The notes below the pieces were generated by a model. It did not search any database. It worked only from the letters and a program-made list of their open reading frames with translations, and was not told the origin of the DNA. Below are positions 18,394 through 27,490 of a stretch of 64,000 nucleotides of DNA, piece after piece. This DNA comes from Muribaculum sp. (GTDB taxonomy: Bacteria; Bacteroidota; Bacteroidia; Bacteroidales; Muribaculaceae): NCBI GenBank assembly GCA_023667055.1, contig JAMPAV010000003.1, forward strand, positions 1-64,000, in the 5' to 3' direction. The first letter of the stretch is position 1, and the number at the start of each line of letters is the position of its first letter. The position numbers and the translations under genes were made by a program.

Positions 18394-19722
18394 TCAAAGC
18401 ACTTCCTTCCCGATATCACTCCGATAGAATAGCCCCGGCACCGCAGCCTTCCTCACGTCTGCGTAGGCATTCGAAGCGGCTTCCTCAAGTGTCTTTCCCA
18501 TACCGGTCACCATTGCTACACGTCCTCCGGCCGAAACAAGTTGCCCATCTTTCATCGCGGTGCCCATGTGATAGACTTTCTTGCAGCCGTCGAAATCCAA
18601 TGGCACTCCTTTCTTATATGATCCCGGATATCCTTCCGATGCCAATACCACTCCAAGGCAGGCGTCTTCACTCCACTCTGTCTCGTGGTCCGTACGGTCA
18701 ATGGCAGCATCAAACAAATCATATATGTCACTTTTCAGTCGTGGAAGAACCACTTCTGTCTCGGGGTCACCGAATCTCGCGTTGAACTCTATCACTTTCG
18801 GTCCGTCTTTTGTCAGGATTAATCCTCCATAAAGAATACCTGTGTATTCGATTCCTTCATCGGCAAGTCCGTCGGCTGTCCTCTGCAGGATCTCGTGCAA
18901 TGCCTGTTCGCGTGTCCCTTCCGAAATGAAGGGTAGGGGAGAGTAAGCTCCCATGCCTCCCGTGTTGGGACCTTTGTCGCCGTCGAACGCTCGTTTGTGG
19001 TCTTGTGCAAGAGCAAGGGGATAAACCTTCCTTCCTCCTACTGCACACATGAATGAAAATTCCGGACCATCCAGAAATTCCTCTATCAATACTCTTCCTT
19101 GTCCAAACGCTGAGTCGAGAAGCATGTCTCGCAGTGCTGCGTCTGCTTCCTCACGGGTAGTGGCTACCACAACACCCTTGCCTGCAGCGAGACCATCATA
19201 TTTTATCACTGTTGGAAGTGGAAGACTCTCGGCGTATGCCTTGGCATCCTCATAGCGGTCGAAACTTTTGTAGAAACCGGTTGGCACACCATATTTCTCC
19301 ATTATCTCTTTAGCAAACTCCTTGCTCGACTCAATACGGGCTGCGGATTTGGTAGGGCCAAACACCCTCCGGCCTTCTGACTGCAATGCATCTGCAATAC
19401 CGGCTGCCAATGATGCCTCCGGACCTACTACCGTCAAGTCGATATTCTTTTCCTTGACAAATTCCACAAGTGCCGGAACATCGGTCACCGGTATGTCATA
19501 GCATGTGGCATGGCGTGCCATTCCGGGATTGCCGGGACAGGCATATATCTTCTGTACCTTGGCACTACGTGACAATGCATCCACGATGGCATGTTCTCTG
19601 CCCCCGCTGCCTATCACCAGCACCGTCTTTCCCGGTCTGATATCCTCCTCATGGCCGCTCTGCATCTTCGGCATCATCCCATTGATGTCATCCACAAACG
19701 GTATCTCCATATTCATCTCCAT
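18394..19722 (-). CDS. purD: Phosphoribosylamine-glycine ligase
   Basis: PurD ligates glycine to phosphoribosylamine with ATP (GAR synthetase). The N-domain starts with VLVIGSGGREHA about residue 34, the ATP-grasp part includes KYDGLAAGKGVVVA, and NARFGDPETEVVLPRL carries the metal ligands. The 442-residue ORF has about 30 extra residues before the first strand (MEMNMEIPFVDDINGMMPK...). A later Met (residue 17 or 20) could be the true start; the sequence does not decide it. The stop lies directly at a GCACAAT repeat element. Confidence 0.95.
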   Translation of the reverse strand: MEMNMEIPFVDDINGMMPKMQSGHEEDIRPGKTVLVIGSGGREHAIVDALSRSAKVQKIYACPGNPGMARHATCYDIPVTDVPALVEFVKEKNIDLTVVGPEASLAAGIADALQSEGRRVFGPTKSAARIESSKEFAKEIMEKYGVPTGFYKSFDRYEDAKAYAESLPLPTVIKYDGLAAGKGVVVATTREEADAALRDMLLDSAFGQGRVLIEEFLDGPEFSFMCAVGGRKVYPLALAQDHKRAFDGDKGPNTGGMGAYSPLPFISEGTREQALHEILQRTADGLADEGIEYTGILYGGLILTKDGPKVIEFNARFGDPETEVVLPRLKSDIYDLFDAAIDRTDHETEWSEDACLGVVLASEGYPGSYKKGVPLDFDGCKKVYHMGTAMKDGQLVSAGGRVAMVTGMGKTLEEAASNAYADVRKAAVPGLFYRSDIGKEVL

Positions 19723-19733
19723 TGTTTGTCTTC

Positions 19734-19840
19734 GTTTATAGGTTTATGGGTTTATAGGTTTATTTTGTCGGTTTTGTTTATTGTAAATAATCTGAAAATT
19801 ACAGATGAAATAAACCTATAAACCTATAAACCCATAAACC
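19734..19840. repeat. Inverted octamer-array element, GGTTTATA family, copy 4
   Basis: About three and a half GTTTATAG/GTTTATGG units on the left and three to four TATAAACC units on the right, starting CAGATGAAATAAACC at 19802, enclose a core of about 40 bp. It occupies the gap between purH and purD. Confidence 0.9.
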
Positions 19841-19843
19841 ATA

Positions 19844-21373
19844 TTAGTGCTTGAAATGCCTCATGCCCGTAAATAGCATGGTCAGTCCTTTCTCATTCGC
19901 CTTGTCGATCGATTCCTGGTCGCGTATTGATCCGCCGGGCTGCACTATGGCCGTAACTCCCTTGTCAGCCACCAACTCAACGGTATCGCCGAATGGCAGG
20001 AATCCGTCGCTTGCAAGCACAAGTCCTTCGCTGTTGCCTGAAGCAAGTGCTTCATTAAGCGCTATTTCTGCAGAACCGACACGATTCATCTGTCCGGCTC
20101 CCACACCAAGTGTCATGCCGTTTTTGCAAATCACAATTGCATTGCTCTTAACATGCTTCACGATTCTCCACCCGAAGTTCATATCGACAAGCTCCTGTTC
20201 GGTAGGTTTCTTTTCTGTCACAGTCATATCGGCGGTCACATCCTTTATGGTTGTGTCGGCATCCTGTACCAGCAGACCACCGTTGATTCCTACATACTGA
20301 CACTGTGCCTTGCGGCTGTTGTCCATCTTCACTTCAAGTACCCGCAGATTCTTCTTCGTGCGGAGCAATTCGAGTGCGTCTTCGTCAAATGCCGGTGCCA
20401 TCACAATCTCCAAGAAAATGGGCTTCATCTTCTTTGCCACTTCAAGAGTCATTGGACGGTTCATTGCTACAATTCCACCATAAATACTTACGGTATCAGC
20501 AGCGTAAGCCTTGTCCCATGCCTCTTCGATATCCTTACCGATGGCGGCGCCACATGGATTCATGTGCTTAAGACCAACGCAGAAAGGTTCGCTGAATTCC
20601 CTTACAATGTTGAGAGCCGCATTGGCATCTTGAATATTGTTGTAGCTCAATTCTTTGCCATTGAGCTGTTTTGCACTGAGCAGTGAGTAAGACTCCTCTT
20701 CCTCTGCCTTGTATAGGGCTGCTTTCTGGTGAGGGTTCTCACCATAGCGCAAAGTCTGGACTCTATCGAAAGAAAGGAAAAGTTTTTCCTCCAGACCGGC
20801 ATGCTCACGCATATATGTTGCTATGTGGCTGTCGTAAAGTGCGGTGTGGGTATATGCCTTCGCGGAGAGTTTAAAACGGGTTTCCGGAAGTGTATTGCCG
20901 GTTTCGGCAATCTCTTCGAGTATTGTTCCATAGTCGTCGGGATCACAGACCACTGTCACCGATGCGAAATTCTTTGCGGCACTGCGAAGCATTGATGGGC
21001 CACCTATGTCTATGTTTTCCACTGCATCCTGAAGAGTCACTCCTTCCTTGGCTATGGTGGCTTCGAAAGGATAGAGGTTTACGCATACCATGTCGATGGT
21101 CTCGATGCCATTTGCTGCAATCTCCTCCATGTGTGACGGTACATCCCGACGTGCAAGAAGTCCTCCATGCACTTTCGGGTGGAGTGTCTTCACGCGACCC
21201 TCACATATCTCCGGGAATCCGGTGACATCACTTATGTTGATAATGTTGAGACCTGCCTCGCGGAGTGTCTTCATTGTGCCCCCCGTGGCGATTATATCCC
21301 ACCCCATATTCTGTAGCGCTCTCGCGAAGTCAACTACTCCGCGCTTGTCGCTCACACTTATTAATGCTCTCAT
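19844..21373 (-). CDS. purH: Bifunctional AICAR transformylase/IMP cyclohydrolase
   Basis: PurH carries out the last two steps to IMP. The 509-residue protein has the MGS-like cyclohydrolase domain at the N-terminus (ALISVSDKRGVVDFA; IIATGGT; GRVKTLHPKVHGGLLARR) and the transformylase domain behind it (ELSYNNIQDANAA; GLKHMNPCGAA; LASDGFLPFGDTVE; QPGGSIRD). Lys and His of the KHxNPCG motif are the known catalytic residues and both are present. Length is normal. It sits between purM and purD in the purine run. Confidence 0.98.
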   Translation of the reverse strand: MRALISVSDKRGVVDFARALQNMGWDIIATGGTMKTLREAGLNIINISDVTGFPEICEGRVKTLHPKVHGGLLARRDVPSHMEEIAANGIETIDMVCVNLYPFEATIAKEGVTLQDAVENIDIGGPSMLRSAAKNFASVTVVCDPDDYGTILEEIAETGNTLPETRFKLSAKAYTHTALYDSHIATYMREHAGLEEKLFLSFDRVQTLRYGENPHQKAALYKAEEEESYSLLSAKQLNGKELSYNNIQDANAALNIVREFSEPFCVGLKHMNPCGAAIGKDIEEAWDKAYAADTVSIYGGIVAMNRPMTLEVAKKMKPIFLEIVMAPAFDEDALELLRTKKNLRVLEVKMDNSRKAQCQYVGINGGLLVQDADTTIKDVTADMTVTEKKPTEQELVDMNFGWRIVKHVKSNAIVICKNGMTLGVGAGQMNRVGSAEIALNEALASGNSEGLVLASDGFLPFGDTVELVADKGVTAIVQPGGSIRDQESIDKANEKGLTMLFTGMRHFKH

Positions 21374-21382
21374 CTATTTTAT

Positions 21383-21507
21383 AATTTTGAATTCCGAATT
21401 TTGAATTTTGAATCAATTTCGAATTTTGAATTAATCTCAAATTTTGAATAAGTCATTTGAATACTCCGAAGCGCGAAGCCAATTCAAAATTCAAAATTCA
21501 AAATTAA
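21383..21507. repeat. Inverted heptamer-array element, TTTTGAA family, copy 1
   Basis: Irregular ATTTTGAA-type units on the left and three AAATTCA units on the right enclose a core that contains CGAAGCGCGAAGCC. The purM reading frame ends inside the right arm, so the repeat supplies the last residues (NFEF) and TGA stop. Confidence 0.85.
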
Positions 21508-22519
21508 CCCCACTTTTGTCTGTAATTTTGCCGATTACGCTTGCTTTCTCGCCATGCTTCTCAAGTATCTCGATTGCCTTGGCTGCATCTTTCTTATCCA
21601 TAGCCAACACCATGCCGATGCCCATGTTGAAGATGTTAAACATTTCTCTGTGTGGCACCTTGCCATATTTTTCCAGCATCTTGAATACCGGCAGTATCTC
21701 CCAACTGCCTTCCTTCACTTCTATGCCTTGGCCGTCATGCAATATGCGAGGTATATTTTCATCAAATCCACCGCCGGTGATGTGGGCCACTCCGTGCACA
21801 TCCACGTTGCGTATCACGTCAAGCACAGGTTTCACATAGATGCGGGTCGGTGTCAGCAGCATCTCTCCGAGCGTCTTGTCGCCTGTCTCTTCATATTTTG
21901 CATTAAGGTCAAGTCTTGCATCGGCCACAATCTTGCGTACCAGCGAGAATCCATTGGAGTGAACACCTGAAGACGCTATTCCTACAAGCACATCTCCTGT
22001 CTTCACTTTGCTTCCGTCGATAAGGTTGGCGCGGTCAACTGCACCTACCGTGAATCCGGCGATGTCATAATCGCCCGGCTGATACATTCCCGGCATTTCG
22101 GCGGTTTCACCGCCAATCAGGGCACATCCTGCCTGACGGCATCCTTCTGCAACTCCCGACACGATGGCCTCAACCACTGCCGGCTCGTTCTTGCCGACTG
22201 CAACATAGTCAAGGAAGAAAAGGGGTTCTGCACCTTGGGCGAGAACATCGTTGACACACATTGCCACTGCGTCAATACCGATTGTGTCATGTTTATCGAC
22301 TGCGAATGCGATTTTCAGTTTGGTGCCGACACCGTCGGTGCCGCTGACAAGGATTGGCTCCTTATATCCTAAGGATGCAAGGTCAAACATCCCGCCAAAG
22401 GCACCGATGTTGCCCATCACTCCCGGGCGATTGGTGCTTGCCACATGCTTCTTGATGCGGCTGACCACTTCATATCCGGCCTCAAGGTTCACGCCGGATG
22501 CTTCGTATGATTTTGCCAT
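21491..22519 (-). CDS. purM: Phosphoribosylformylglycinamidine cyclo-ligase (AIR synthetase)
   Basis: PurM closes the imidazole ring, converting FGAM to AIR with ATP. Recognisable parts are [46 protein letters not shown] and [16 protein letters not shown]. The natural start [16 protein letters not shown] at 22519 gives 342 residues; the 14 codons before it are read-through of the repeat arm (MCIVHCALC...). At the other end the final NFEF and the stop come from a TTTTGAA repeat. Gene order purL, purM, purH, purD on the minus strand suggests co-transcription. Confidence 0.97.
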   Translation of the reverse strand: MAKSYEASGVNLEAGYEVVSRIKKHVASTNRPGVMGNIGAFGGMFDLASLGYKEPILVSGTDGVGTKLKIAFAVDKHDTIGIDAVAMCVNDVLAQGAEPLFFLDYVAVGKNEPAVVEAIVSGVAEGCRQAGCALIGGETAEMPGMYQPGDYDIAGFTVGAVDRANLIDGSKVKTGDVLVGIASSGVHSNGFSLVRKIVADARLDLNAKYEETGDKTLGEMLLTPTRIYVKPVLDVIRNVDVHGVAHITGGGFDENIPRILHDGQGIEVKEGSWEILPVFKMLEKYGKVPHREMFNIFNMGIGMVLAMDKKDAAKAIEILEKHGEKASVIGKITDKSGVNFEF

Positions 22520-22530
22520 CTTTCTATTTT

Positions 22531-22694
22531 TAATGCACAATGCACAATGCACAATGCACAATTGTTTGTCGTTAGTGAATTTTTATTTCATGGATACTCA
22601 TGAATATCTAAGTTTTACCCATGTGGTTTGTCATCTACACAAGGACATACACAAGCACTGTGATTGTGCATTGTGAATTGTGCATTGTGCATTA
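22531..22694. repeat. Inverted heptamer-array element, GCACAAT family, copy 3
   Basis: Four GCACAAT units on the left and about four ATTGTGC/ATTGTGA units on the right flank a core of about 110 bp sharing TTTGTCGTT, TTTTTATTTCATG and ACACAAGCAC with copy 1. It fills the gap between purM and purL and touches the purL stop codon. Confidence 0.9.
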
Positions 22695-25600
22695 TTTAAA
22701 ATATCTCACTGCGTTCGCAAAGAGATTTTGCCTCTTATTGCCTGAGATGTTCTTCATTAATCCGTCATCATATCGTTCCGAATGTCCCATCTTGCCAAGA
22801 ATCTGTCCGTTGGGACTGATGATTCCCTCTATTGCATCTGTAGATCCGTTCGGGTTAAAAGGGCTCGTCATGGTGGCATTCCCATCTGCATCTGCATACT
22901 GGAATGCTATCTGACCTGCTTCTGCAAGTTTCTTCACAAGTTCTGCACTTGCTGTGAATTTACCCTCTCCATGCGAAACGGCTATGGAATGCAACTCTCC
23001 GATGGCAAAGCCGTCAAGCCATGGCGATGCCACGCTTCCTACTCTCGTCACAGCTATCTGCGATATGTGGCGGTTGATGTCGTTGCGGAAAAGCGTCGGA
23101 CTCTCTGGCGATAGTTCTCCGATCTTTCCGTAGGGGAGAAGTCCCGATTTCACAAGCGCCTGGAATCCGTTGCATATGCCAATCACGAGGCCTCCGCGTT
23201 TAAGCAATCTTTCTATGGCCTCTTTCACTGCATCGGTCATTATGACACTGGCGATAAACTTACCGCTGCCGTCGGGCTCATCACCGAGCGAGAAACCACC
23301 GCTGAACGCGAGGATATGGCATTCATCTATCATCTTTGCCATTGTGGCCACTGACTCATGGGTCTGTTCCGGCGTAAGATTGCAGAATACACTCGTGGTG
23401 CAGTGTGCACCCTCCCGGCTGAAGGCGCGGATCATGTCGTAGTCGCAATTCGTGCCCGGAAATACCGGCAGATACACCGTGGGATGGTCGGTCGGTTCTC
23501 CGGCCCACTTCAATTTGTTCTCTCCCGAAGTGGCATTTTCTGCGTCTCCCTTCGTGTCGGCATGGTCGGGATATATCTCACAGAAACGTCCGCTGTTGAC
23601 TGCCTTCAAATCTGCAATGTTATATTCTTTCTCTGCTATCTTGATTTTTTGTTGTTCGGTGGTCTTGCCTATTTTGCGATAAATTGTGCCGTCAAGTTCA
23701 TTCTTGCTCTCCACAAGTATGGCTCCATAGTTCCAGTCAAACAGGTTTTTGTCTGAATCAATTTCCGCTCCTATCTCATTGCCGAAACTCATCTTGGCAA
23801 TTGCCTCTCCAAGTCCACCGAATCCGAGAGCGTATGCTGCAGCTATGTTGCCTGCCTTTATGTCAGCGTTGATGGTTGCGAAGTTCTTCTTCAAGGTATC
23901 TGTATCCGGCATTCCGTTGGCAAATGGTTCCGCTTCCAACAAATATAGTGTATGGCCGGCTTCCTTGAATTCAGGGCTTATTACAACACGTGCATCCACC
24001 GGTACAATTCCGAAGGCTATCAATGTAGGCGGCACTGAGATATCGGCAAATGTGCCGCTCATAGAGTCCTTGCCTCCGATGGATGGCAGTCCGAACTCTG
24101 ATTGCATCTTCAATGCTCCAAGCAATGCCGCTGCCGGTTTGCCCCACGACGTCTCGCTCCCCATTCTCTCAAAATATTCCTGATAGGAGAATCGCATACG
24201 GGTGGTATCTCCACCTGCTGCCGCTACCTTTGCCACTGCCTCTACAACTGCGTAGGCCGCTCCGTGATATGGACTCCAGCTGCTGATGTAGGGGTTGAAA
24301 CCAAAGGCCATCATGCTCGCTGTGTTGGTGTAGCCTCCGGTTGGTAGTTTCTGGACGCTGACTTGCGATTCTGTACCTTGGGTTCTTCCTCCGAATGGCA
24401 TAAGCACAGTGGATGCGCCGATTGTGGAATCGAACATCTCGATCAGACCTTTCTGTGAAGTGACATTGTCGTCGGCAAGCATTTCTTCAAATGATGCGTA
24501 TTGCTTCTGCGGCATTTCCGACGGCACTGCTGATATTCTTACTTTGGCTTTGCGGGTGGCTCCTGCTGAGTCGATAAACTCACGGCTCAAATTTGCCACT
24601 TCCTTGCCATTCATCATCATGCGCATTCTGCCCGTATCGGTCACGTCTGCTACGTGTGTCACCTCAAGATTCTCTTCATGACAATATTTGATGAATTCAT
24701 CCGCATCTTTTTTCTCAACCACCACGCTCATTCTCTCCTGACTCTCACTTATGGCAAGCTCGGTGGCGTTGAGTCCGCTGTATTTCACCGGCACTCTGTC
24801 GAGATATATGTCAAGTCCATCGGCAAGTTCACCGATGGCTACGCTCACACCACCTGCACCGAAGTCATTCGATTTCTTGATGAGTCGTGTCACTTCCGGA
24901 CGGTGGAAGAGTCGTTCAATCTTACGTTCTTCAGGTGCATTGCCTTTCTGAACCTCGCTGCCGCATTGTTCGAGTGAACTTACATTGTGTTCCTTGCTCG
25001 AGCCGGTGGCTCCGCCGATACCGTCGCGTCCGGTTCGCCCGCCAAACATCAGGATTACGTCACCTGCTGCAGGGCGCTCGCGGCGCACATCCGATTGCTT
25101 CACAGCACCTACCACGGCACCAACCTCCAGACGTTTTGCTACGTAGTTGGGATGGAAAATCTCGCGCACATGGGTGGTGGCGAGACCTATCTGGTTGCCA
25201 TAGCTGCTGTAGCCGGCGGCTGCGCGTTTTGAAATCACACGTTGGGGCAATTTCCCCTTCATGGTTTCCGACACCGGTTTGTAAATGTCGCCGGCTCCGG
25301 TCACACGCATAGCCTGATACACGTAGCTGCGGCCACTCAGCGGGTCGCGGATTGCACCGCCAAGACATGTGGAGGCTCCTCCGAATGGTTCTATTTCAGT
25401 AGGGTGGTTGTGGGTTTCGTTCTTAAACATCAGGAGCCATTTCTCTGTCTCGCCGTTTTCCACATCAACGTCTATCACAATCGAACAGGCATTGTTTTCT
25501 TCGCTTTCTTCCTGGTCATTGAGAATCCCTTTCATCTTTAGCCATCTTGCGCCTATGCAGGCAAGGTCCATAAGGCAAATTCTCTTTTCATCGCGTCCGA

Positions 25601-26369
25601 GTTCATGGCGCATCTGTTTGTAGAGTTCCAGTGATCGCTTTATGTCGTCGGCTGCCATGGAGTCTTCCACTTCAATGTCGGTGAGTTCGGTCATGAAGGT
25701 GGTATGGCGGCAATGGTCGCTCCAGTATGTGTCAAGTATGCGGACCTCTGTCTCCTTGGGGTCTCTACACTCTTTGGTGAAGTATTCTACCACTGTCATC
25801 AGGTCTGCAACGTTCATTGCGAGTCCCATGCTCTTGATGAAGTCCGGTGCTGTTTCCTCTGTTATGTCGCGGAAGCCCTCAAGTATTTTCACGGGAGTGG
25901 CTACGGCACGCTCTGGCGGACAAAGCACGCTCATGTCTTTCGCTCGTGACTCCACGGCGTTGATTGTGTAGTGGGCTATCTTCTCAAGATCACTTTCGCT
26001 TACCTCTTGGTCGAATATCATCAGTTTTGCACTCCTGATTTCTACCTTGGATGAAGGGTCTATAAGTTTTACACAGTCTTCTGCTGAGGATGCACGTTGG
26101 TCAAACTGTCCCGGCAGACATTCCACTGCAAGGTATTTTCTGCCGGTAAGGTCAAACTCTTCTGTCACGATATCGGTGGCAGGTTCTCCAAATACTCTAT
26201 ATTTGGCCTCTTCCACCAGTGCCGGGTCAGCGTTGAATACGTCATATACGCAGATCAGGCGCAGGTCCTTGATGTCAAGGCCGAGATTCTCATTGAGTTC
26301 CTTCCTCAGACTCTCTGCCTCGACCCTGTACGCTGCACTTTTCTCTACAAAAATTCTCTTAGCGTTCAT
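22692..26369 (-). CDS. purL: Phosphoribosylformylglycinamidine synthase, large single-chain form
   Basis: This 1225-residue enzyme makes FGAM from FGAR, glutamine and ATP. It is the large type with all domains in one chain: an N-terminal PurS-like region, the two AIR-synthetase-like halves (YWSDHCRHTTF; FKNETHNHPTEIEPFGGASTC; GGKDSMSG), and a C-terminal class I amidotransferase domain starting near residue 950 (VFPGTNCDYDM) with the nucleophile in GICNGFQALVKSGLLP. Proteobacteria and Bacteroidales use this form, while Gram-positives split it into PurLQS. Start and length are normal. Confidence 0.98.
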   Translation of the reverse strand: MNAKRIFVEKSAAYRVEAESLRKELNENLGLDIKDLRLICVYDVFNADPALVEEAKYRVFGEPATDIVTEEFDLTGRKYLAVECLPGQFDQRASSAEDCVKLIDPSSKVEIRSAKLMIFDQEVSESDLEKIAHYTINAVESRAKDMSVLCPPERAVATPVKILEGFRDITEETAPDFIKSMGLAMNVADLMTVVEYFTKECRDPKETEVRILDTYWSDHCRHTTFMTELTDIEVEDSMAADDIKRSLELYKQMRHELGRDEKRICLMDLACIGARWLKMKGILNDQEESEENNACSIVIDVDVENGETEKWLLMFKNETHNHPTEIEPFGGASTCLGGAIRDPLSGRSYVYQAMRVTGAGDIYKPVSETMKGKLPQRVISKRAAAGYSSYGNQIGLATTHVREIFHPNYVAKRLEVGAVVGAVKQSDVRRERPAAGDVILMFGGRTGRDGIGGATGSSKEHNVSSLEQCGSEVQKGNAPEERKIERLFHRPEVTRLIKKSNDFGAGGVSVAIGELADGLDIYLDRVPVKYSGLNATELAISESQERMSVVVEKKDADEFIKYCHEENLEVTHVADVTDTGRMRMMMNGKEVANLSREFIDSAGATRKAKVRISAVPSEMPQKQYASFEEMLADDNVTSQKGLIEMFDSTIGASTVLMPFGGRTQGTESQVSVQKLPTGGYTNTASMMAFGFNPYISSWSPYHGAAYAVVEAVAKVAAAGGDTTRMRFSYQEYFERMGSETSWGKPAAALLGALKMQSEFGLPSIGGKDSMSGTFADISVPPTLIAFGIVPVDARVVISPEFKEAGHTLYLLEAEPFANGMPDTDTLKKNFATINADIKAGNIAAAYALGFGGLGEAIAKMSFGNEIGAEIDSDKNLFDWNYGAILVESKNELDGTIYRKIGKTTEQQKIKIAEKEYNIADLKAVNSGRFCEIYPDHADTKGDAENATSGENKLKWAGEPTDHPTVYLPVFPGTNCDYDMIRAFSREGAHCTTSVFCNLTPEQTHESVATMAKMIDECHILAFSGGFSLGDEPDGSGKFIASVIMTDAVKEAIERLLKRGGLVIGICNGFQALVKSGLLPYGKIGELSPESPTLFRNDINRHISQIAVTRVGSVASPWLDGFAIGELHSIAVSHGEGKFTASAELVKKLAEAGQIAFQYADADGNATMTSPFNPNGSTDAIEGIISPNGQILGKMGHSERYDDGLMKNISGNKRQNLFANAVRYFK

Positions 26370-26375
26370 ATATAT

Positions 26376-26521
26376 TGTCGAATGTCGAATGTTGAATGTC
26401 GAATGTTGAATTTTGAATGTTGAATTTAGAATGTCGAATTTTGAATCAATTATGAATTATGAATTCAAGTATCGCGAAGCCAATTCAAAATTCAAAATTC
26501 AAAATTCAAAATTCAAAATTA
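26376..26521. repeat. Inverted heptamer-array element, TTTTGAA family, copy 2
   Basis: Irregular GTCGAAT/GTTGAAT units on the left and five AAATTCA units on the right flank a core with ATCGCGAAGCC, which is shared with the copy at 21383. The purE stop codon is formed where the right arm ends. Confidence 0.85.
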
Positions 26522-26989
26522 ATCAAGTTTCGAAGCCAGCACTTTTTCCGCTTGCTTTTTTCTGAATTCAGCCATCTTCTCTTCAAGCGCCTTGTCGGTC
26601 ACAGCCATTATCTCAATGGCAAGCAGAGCGGCATTCTTTGCTCCGTCGATGCTTACCGTGGCCACTGGTATTCCGCTTGGCATCTGCACCATGGAAAGCA
26701 GTGAGTCAAGTCCGTCGAGCGTACGTGCCTTGATGGGCACCCCTATTACCGGCAGTGTGGTAAAGGCGGCACAAACCCCGGCAAGATGCGCGGCACCTCC
26801 GGCTGCCGCTATGATGGCAGCAAAACCCTCTTCACGTGCTGTCTTAACCCACGCCTCAAGTTCGTGTGGCGTGCGGTGTGCGCTCAGCACTCTCTTGTCG
26901 TATTCTACGCCGAATTCGTCAAGAATTTCGGCACTTCCTTTCATCACGGGCCAGTCGGATGCAGACCCCATCACAATTCCAATCTTCAT
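26519..26989 (-). CDS. purE: N5-carboxyaminoimidazole ribonucleotide mutase
   Basis: PurE moves the carboxyl group to give CAIR. The 156-residue protein has the class I signature GIVMGSASDWPVM at residues 3-15, RVLSAHRTP near 33-41, and AAAGGAAHLAGVCAA in the middle. A class I PurE normally needs PurK; purK is not in the window. It is the last purine gene of the run, directly upstream of purL, and a stretch of five imperfect 18-bp repeats lies in its upstream region. Confidence 0.97.
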   Translation of the reverse strand: MKIGIVMGSASDWPVMKGSAEILDEFGVEYDKRVLSAHRTPHELEAWVKTAREEGFAAIIAAAGGAAHLAGVCAAFTTLPVIGVPIKARTLDGLDSLLSMVQMPSGIPVATVSIDGAKNAALLAIEIMAVTDKALEEKMAEFRKKQAEKVLASKLD

Positions 26990-27030
26990 CGATTATCTCT
27001 TTTTCTTTTTCGTTATTATCGTTGTATTTA

Positions 27031-27115
27031 TATCTCTGATTCCCCTGATATCTCAGATTCCTCTGGTATCTCAGATTCCCCTGATATCTCTGATTCCTCT
27101 GATATCTCTAATACC
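27031..27115. repeat. 18-bp tandem repeat upstream of purE
   Basis: Four full units plus a partial fifth of the type TATCTCTGATTCCCCTGA follow each other with an exact period of 18 bp, differing by one to three bases. It lies about 40 bp upstream of the purE start. No function is apparent; copy-number changes are likely at such a site. Confidence 0.85.
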
Positions 27116-27135
27116 AAGGGTTATATACTTTTTCA

Positions 27136-27177
27136 AAAAGTCAAGACCGCATCCCGTCTTATCGGAACGCGGTCTTT
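27136..27177 (-). terminator. Intrinsic terminator after the short ORF at 27188
   Basis: AAGACCGC (27169-27176 on the minus strand) pairs with GCGGTCTT (27143-27150) and is followed by GACTTTTT, an intrinsic terminator for minus-strand transcription. Confidence 0.75.
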
Positions 27178-27187
27178 CCCTATGTTT

Positions 27188-27313
27188 TCAATCCGTAACT
27201 GCACGATTCGTCATTACGTTGGCACACGTCTTGGCAAGCACTATCGAAGTGCCTTGGATAGCATTGATATAGTGTCGCTTATGTCGGTGTCTTGACTTGT
27301 TGATGATGAGCAT
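27188..27313 (-). CDS. Possible 41-residue protein or small RNA gene
   Basis: A 41-codon ORF begins MLIINKSRHRHK and ends in NRAVTD. It is very basic at the N-terminus, with no recognised family. The reasons to list it are its own promoter match 37 bp upstream and a terminator 10 bp after the stop, defining a transcript of about 200 nt. The same transcript could instead be a regulatory RNA with no translated product. There is no clear ribosome binding site, which is common in Bacteroidetes. Confidence 0.4.
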   Translation of the reverse strand: MLIINKSRHRHKRHYINAIQGTSIVLAKTCANVMTNRAVTD

Positions 27314-27349
27314 GTTTCGGATGTTGTCTTCGGTTATCAAAACTCACTG

Positions 27350-27381
27350 CAAAATTAATCAAAATCTTTGACATGCGCAAA
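27350..27381 (-). promoter_or_regulatory. Promoter of the short transcript
   Basis: TTTG (27378-27381) and TAATTTTG (27350-27357) on the minus strand are exactly 20 bp apart, a full match to the Bacteroidetes consensus. The predicted start is near 27343. Confidence 0.6.
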
Positions 27382-27460
27382 TTAATTTTGAATTTCATCC
27401 GATTTCATCCCATTAATATCCTTATCTAAGTTTCGTTGGCATTGATATCTTGTTCCTGTG

Positions 27461-27485
27461 TCGCGGCCACTTGGGGCCGCGAGTG
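27461..27485 (-). terminator. GC-rich hairpin after the acyl-CoA synthetase
   Basis: GCGGCC and GGCCGC form a short, strong stem just after the stop codon, but no T-run follows, so termination here is uncertain. Confidence 0.35.
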
Positions 27486-27490
27486 CAGTC

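Noticed and set aside
18819..19048. Short minus-strand ORFs inside purD in other frames
   Set aside because: They are frame shadows of the conserved purD gene.
26592..27272. Plus-strand ORF of 226 residues opposite purE
   Set aside because: It is antisense to purE and runs through the 18-bp repeat; the repetitive SLIPLIS part is only translated minisatellite.
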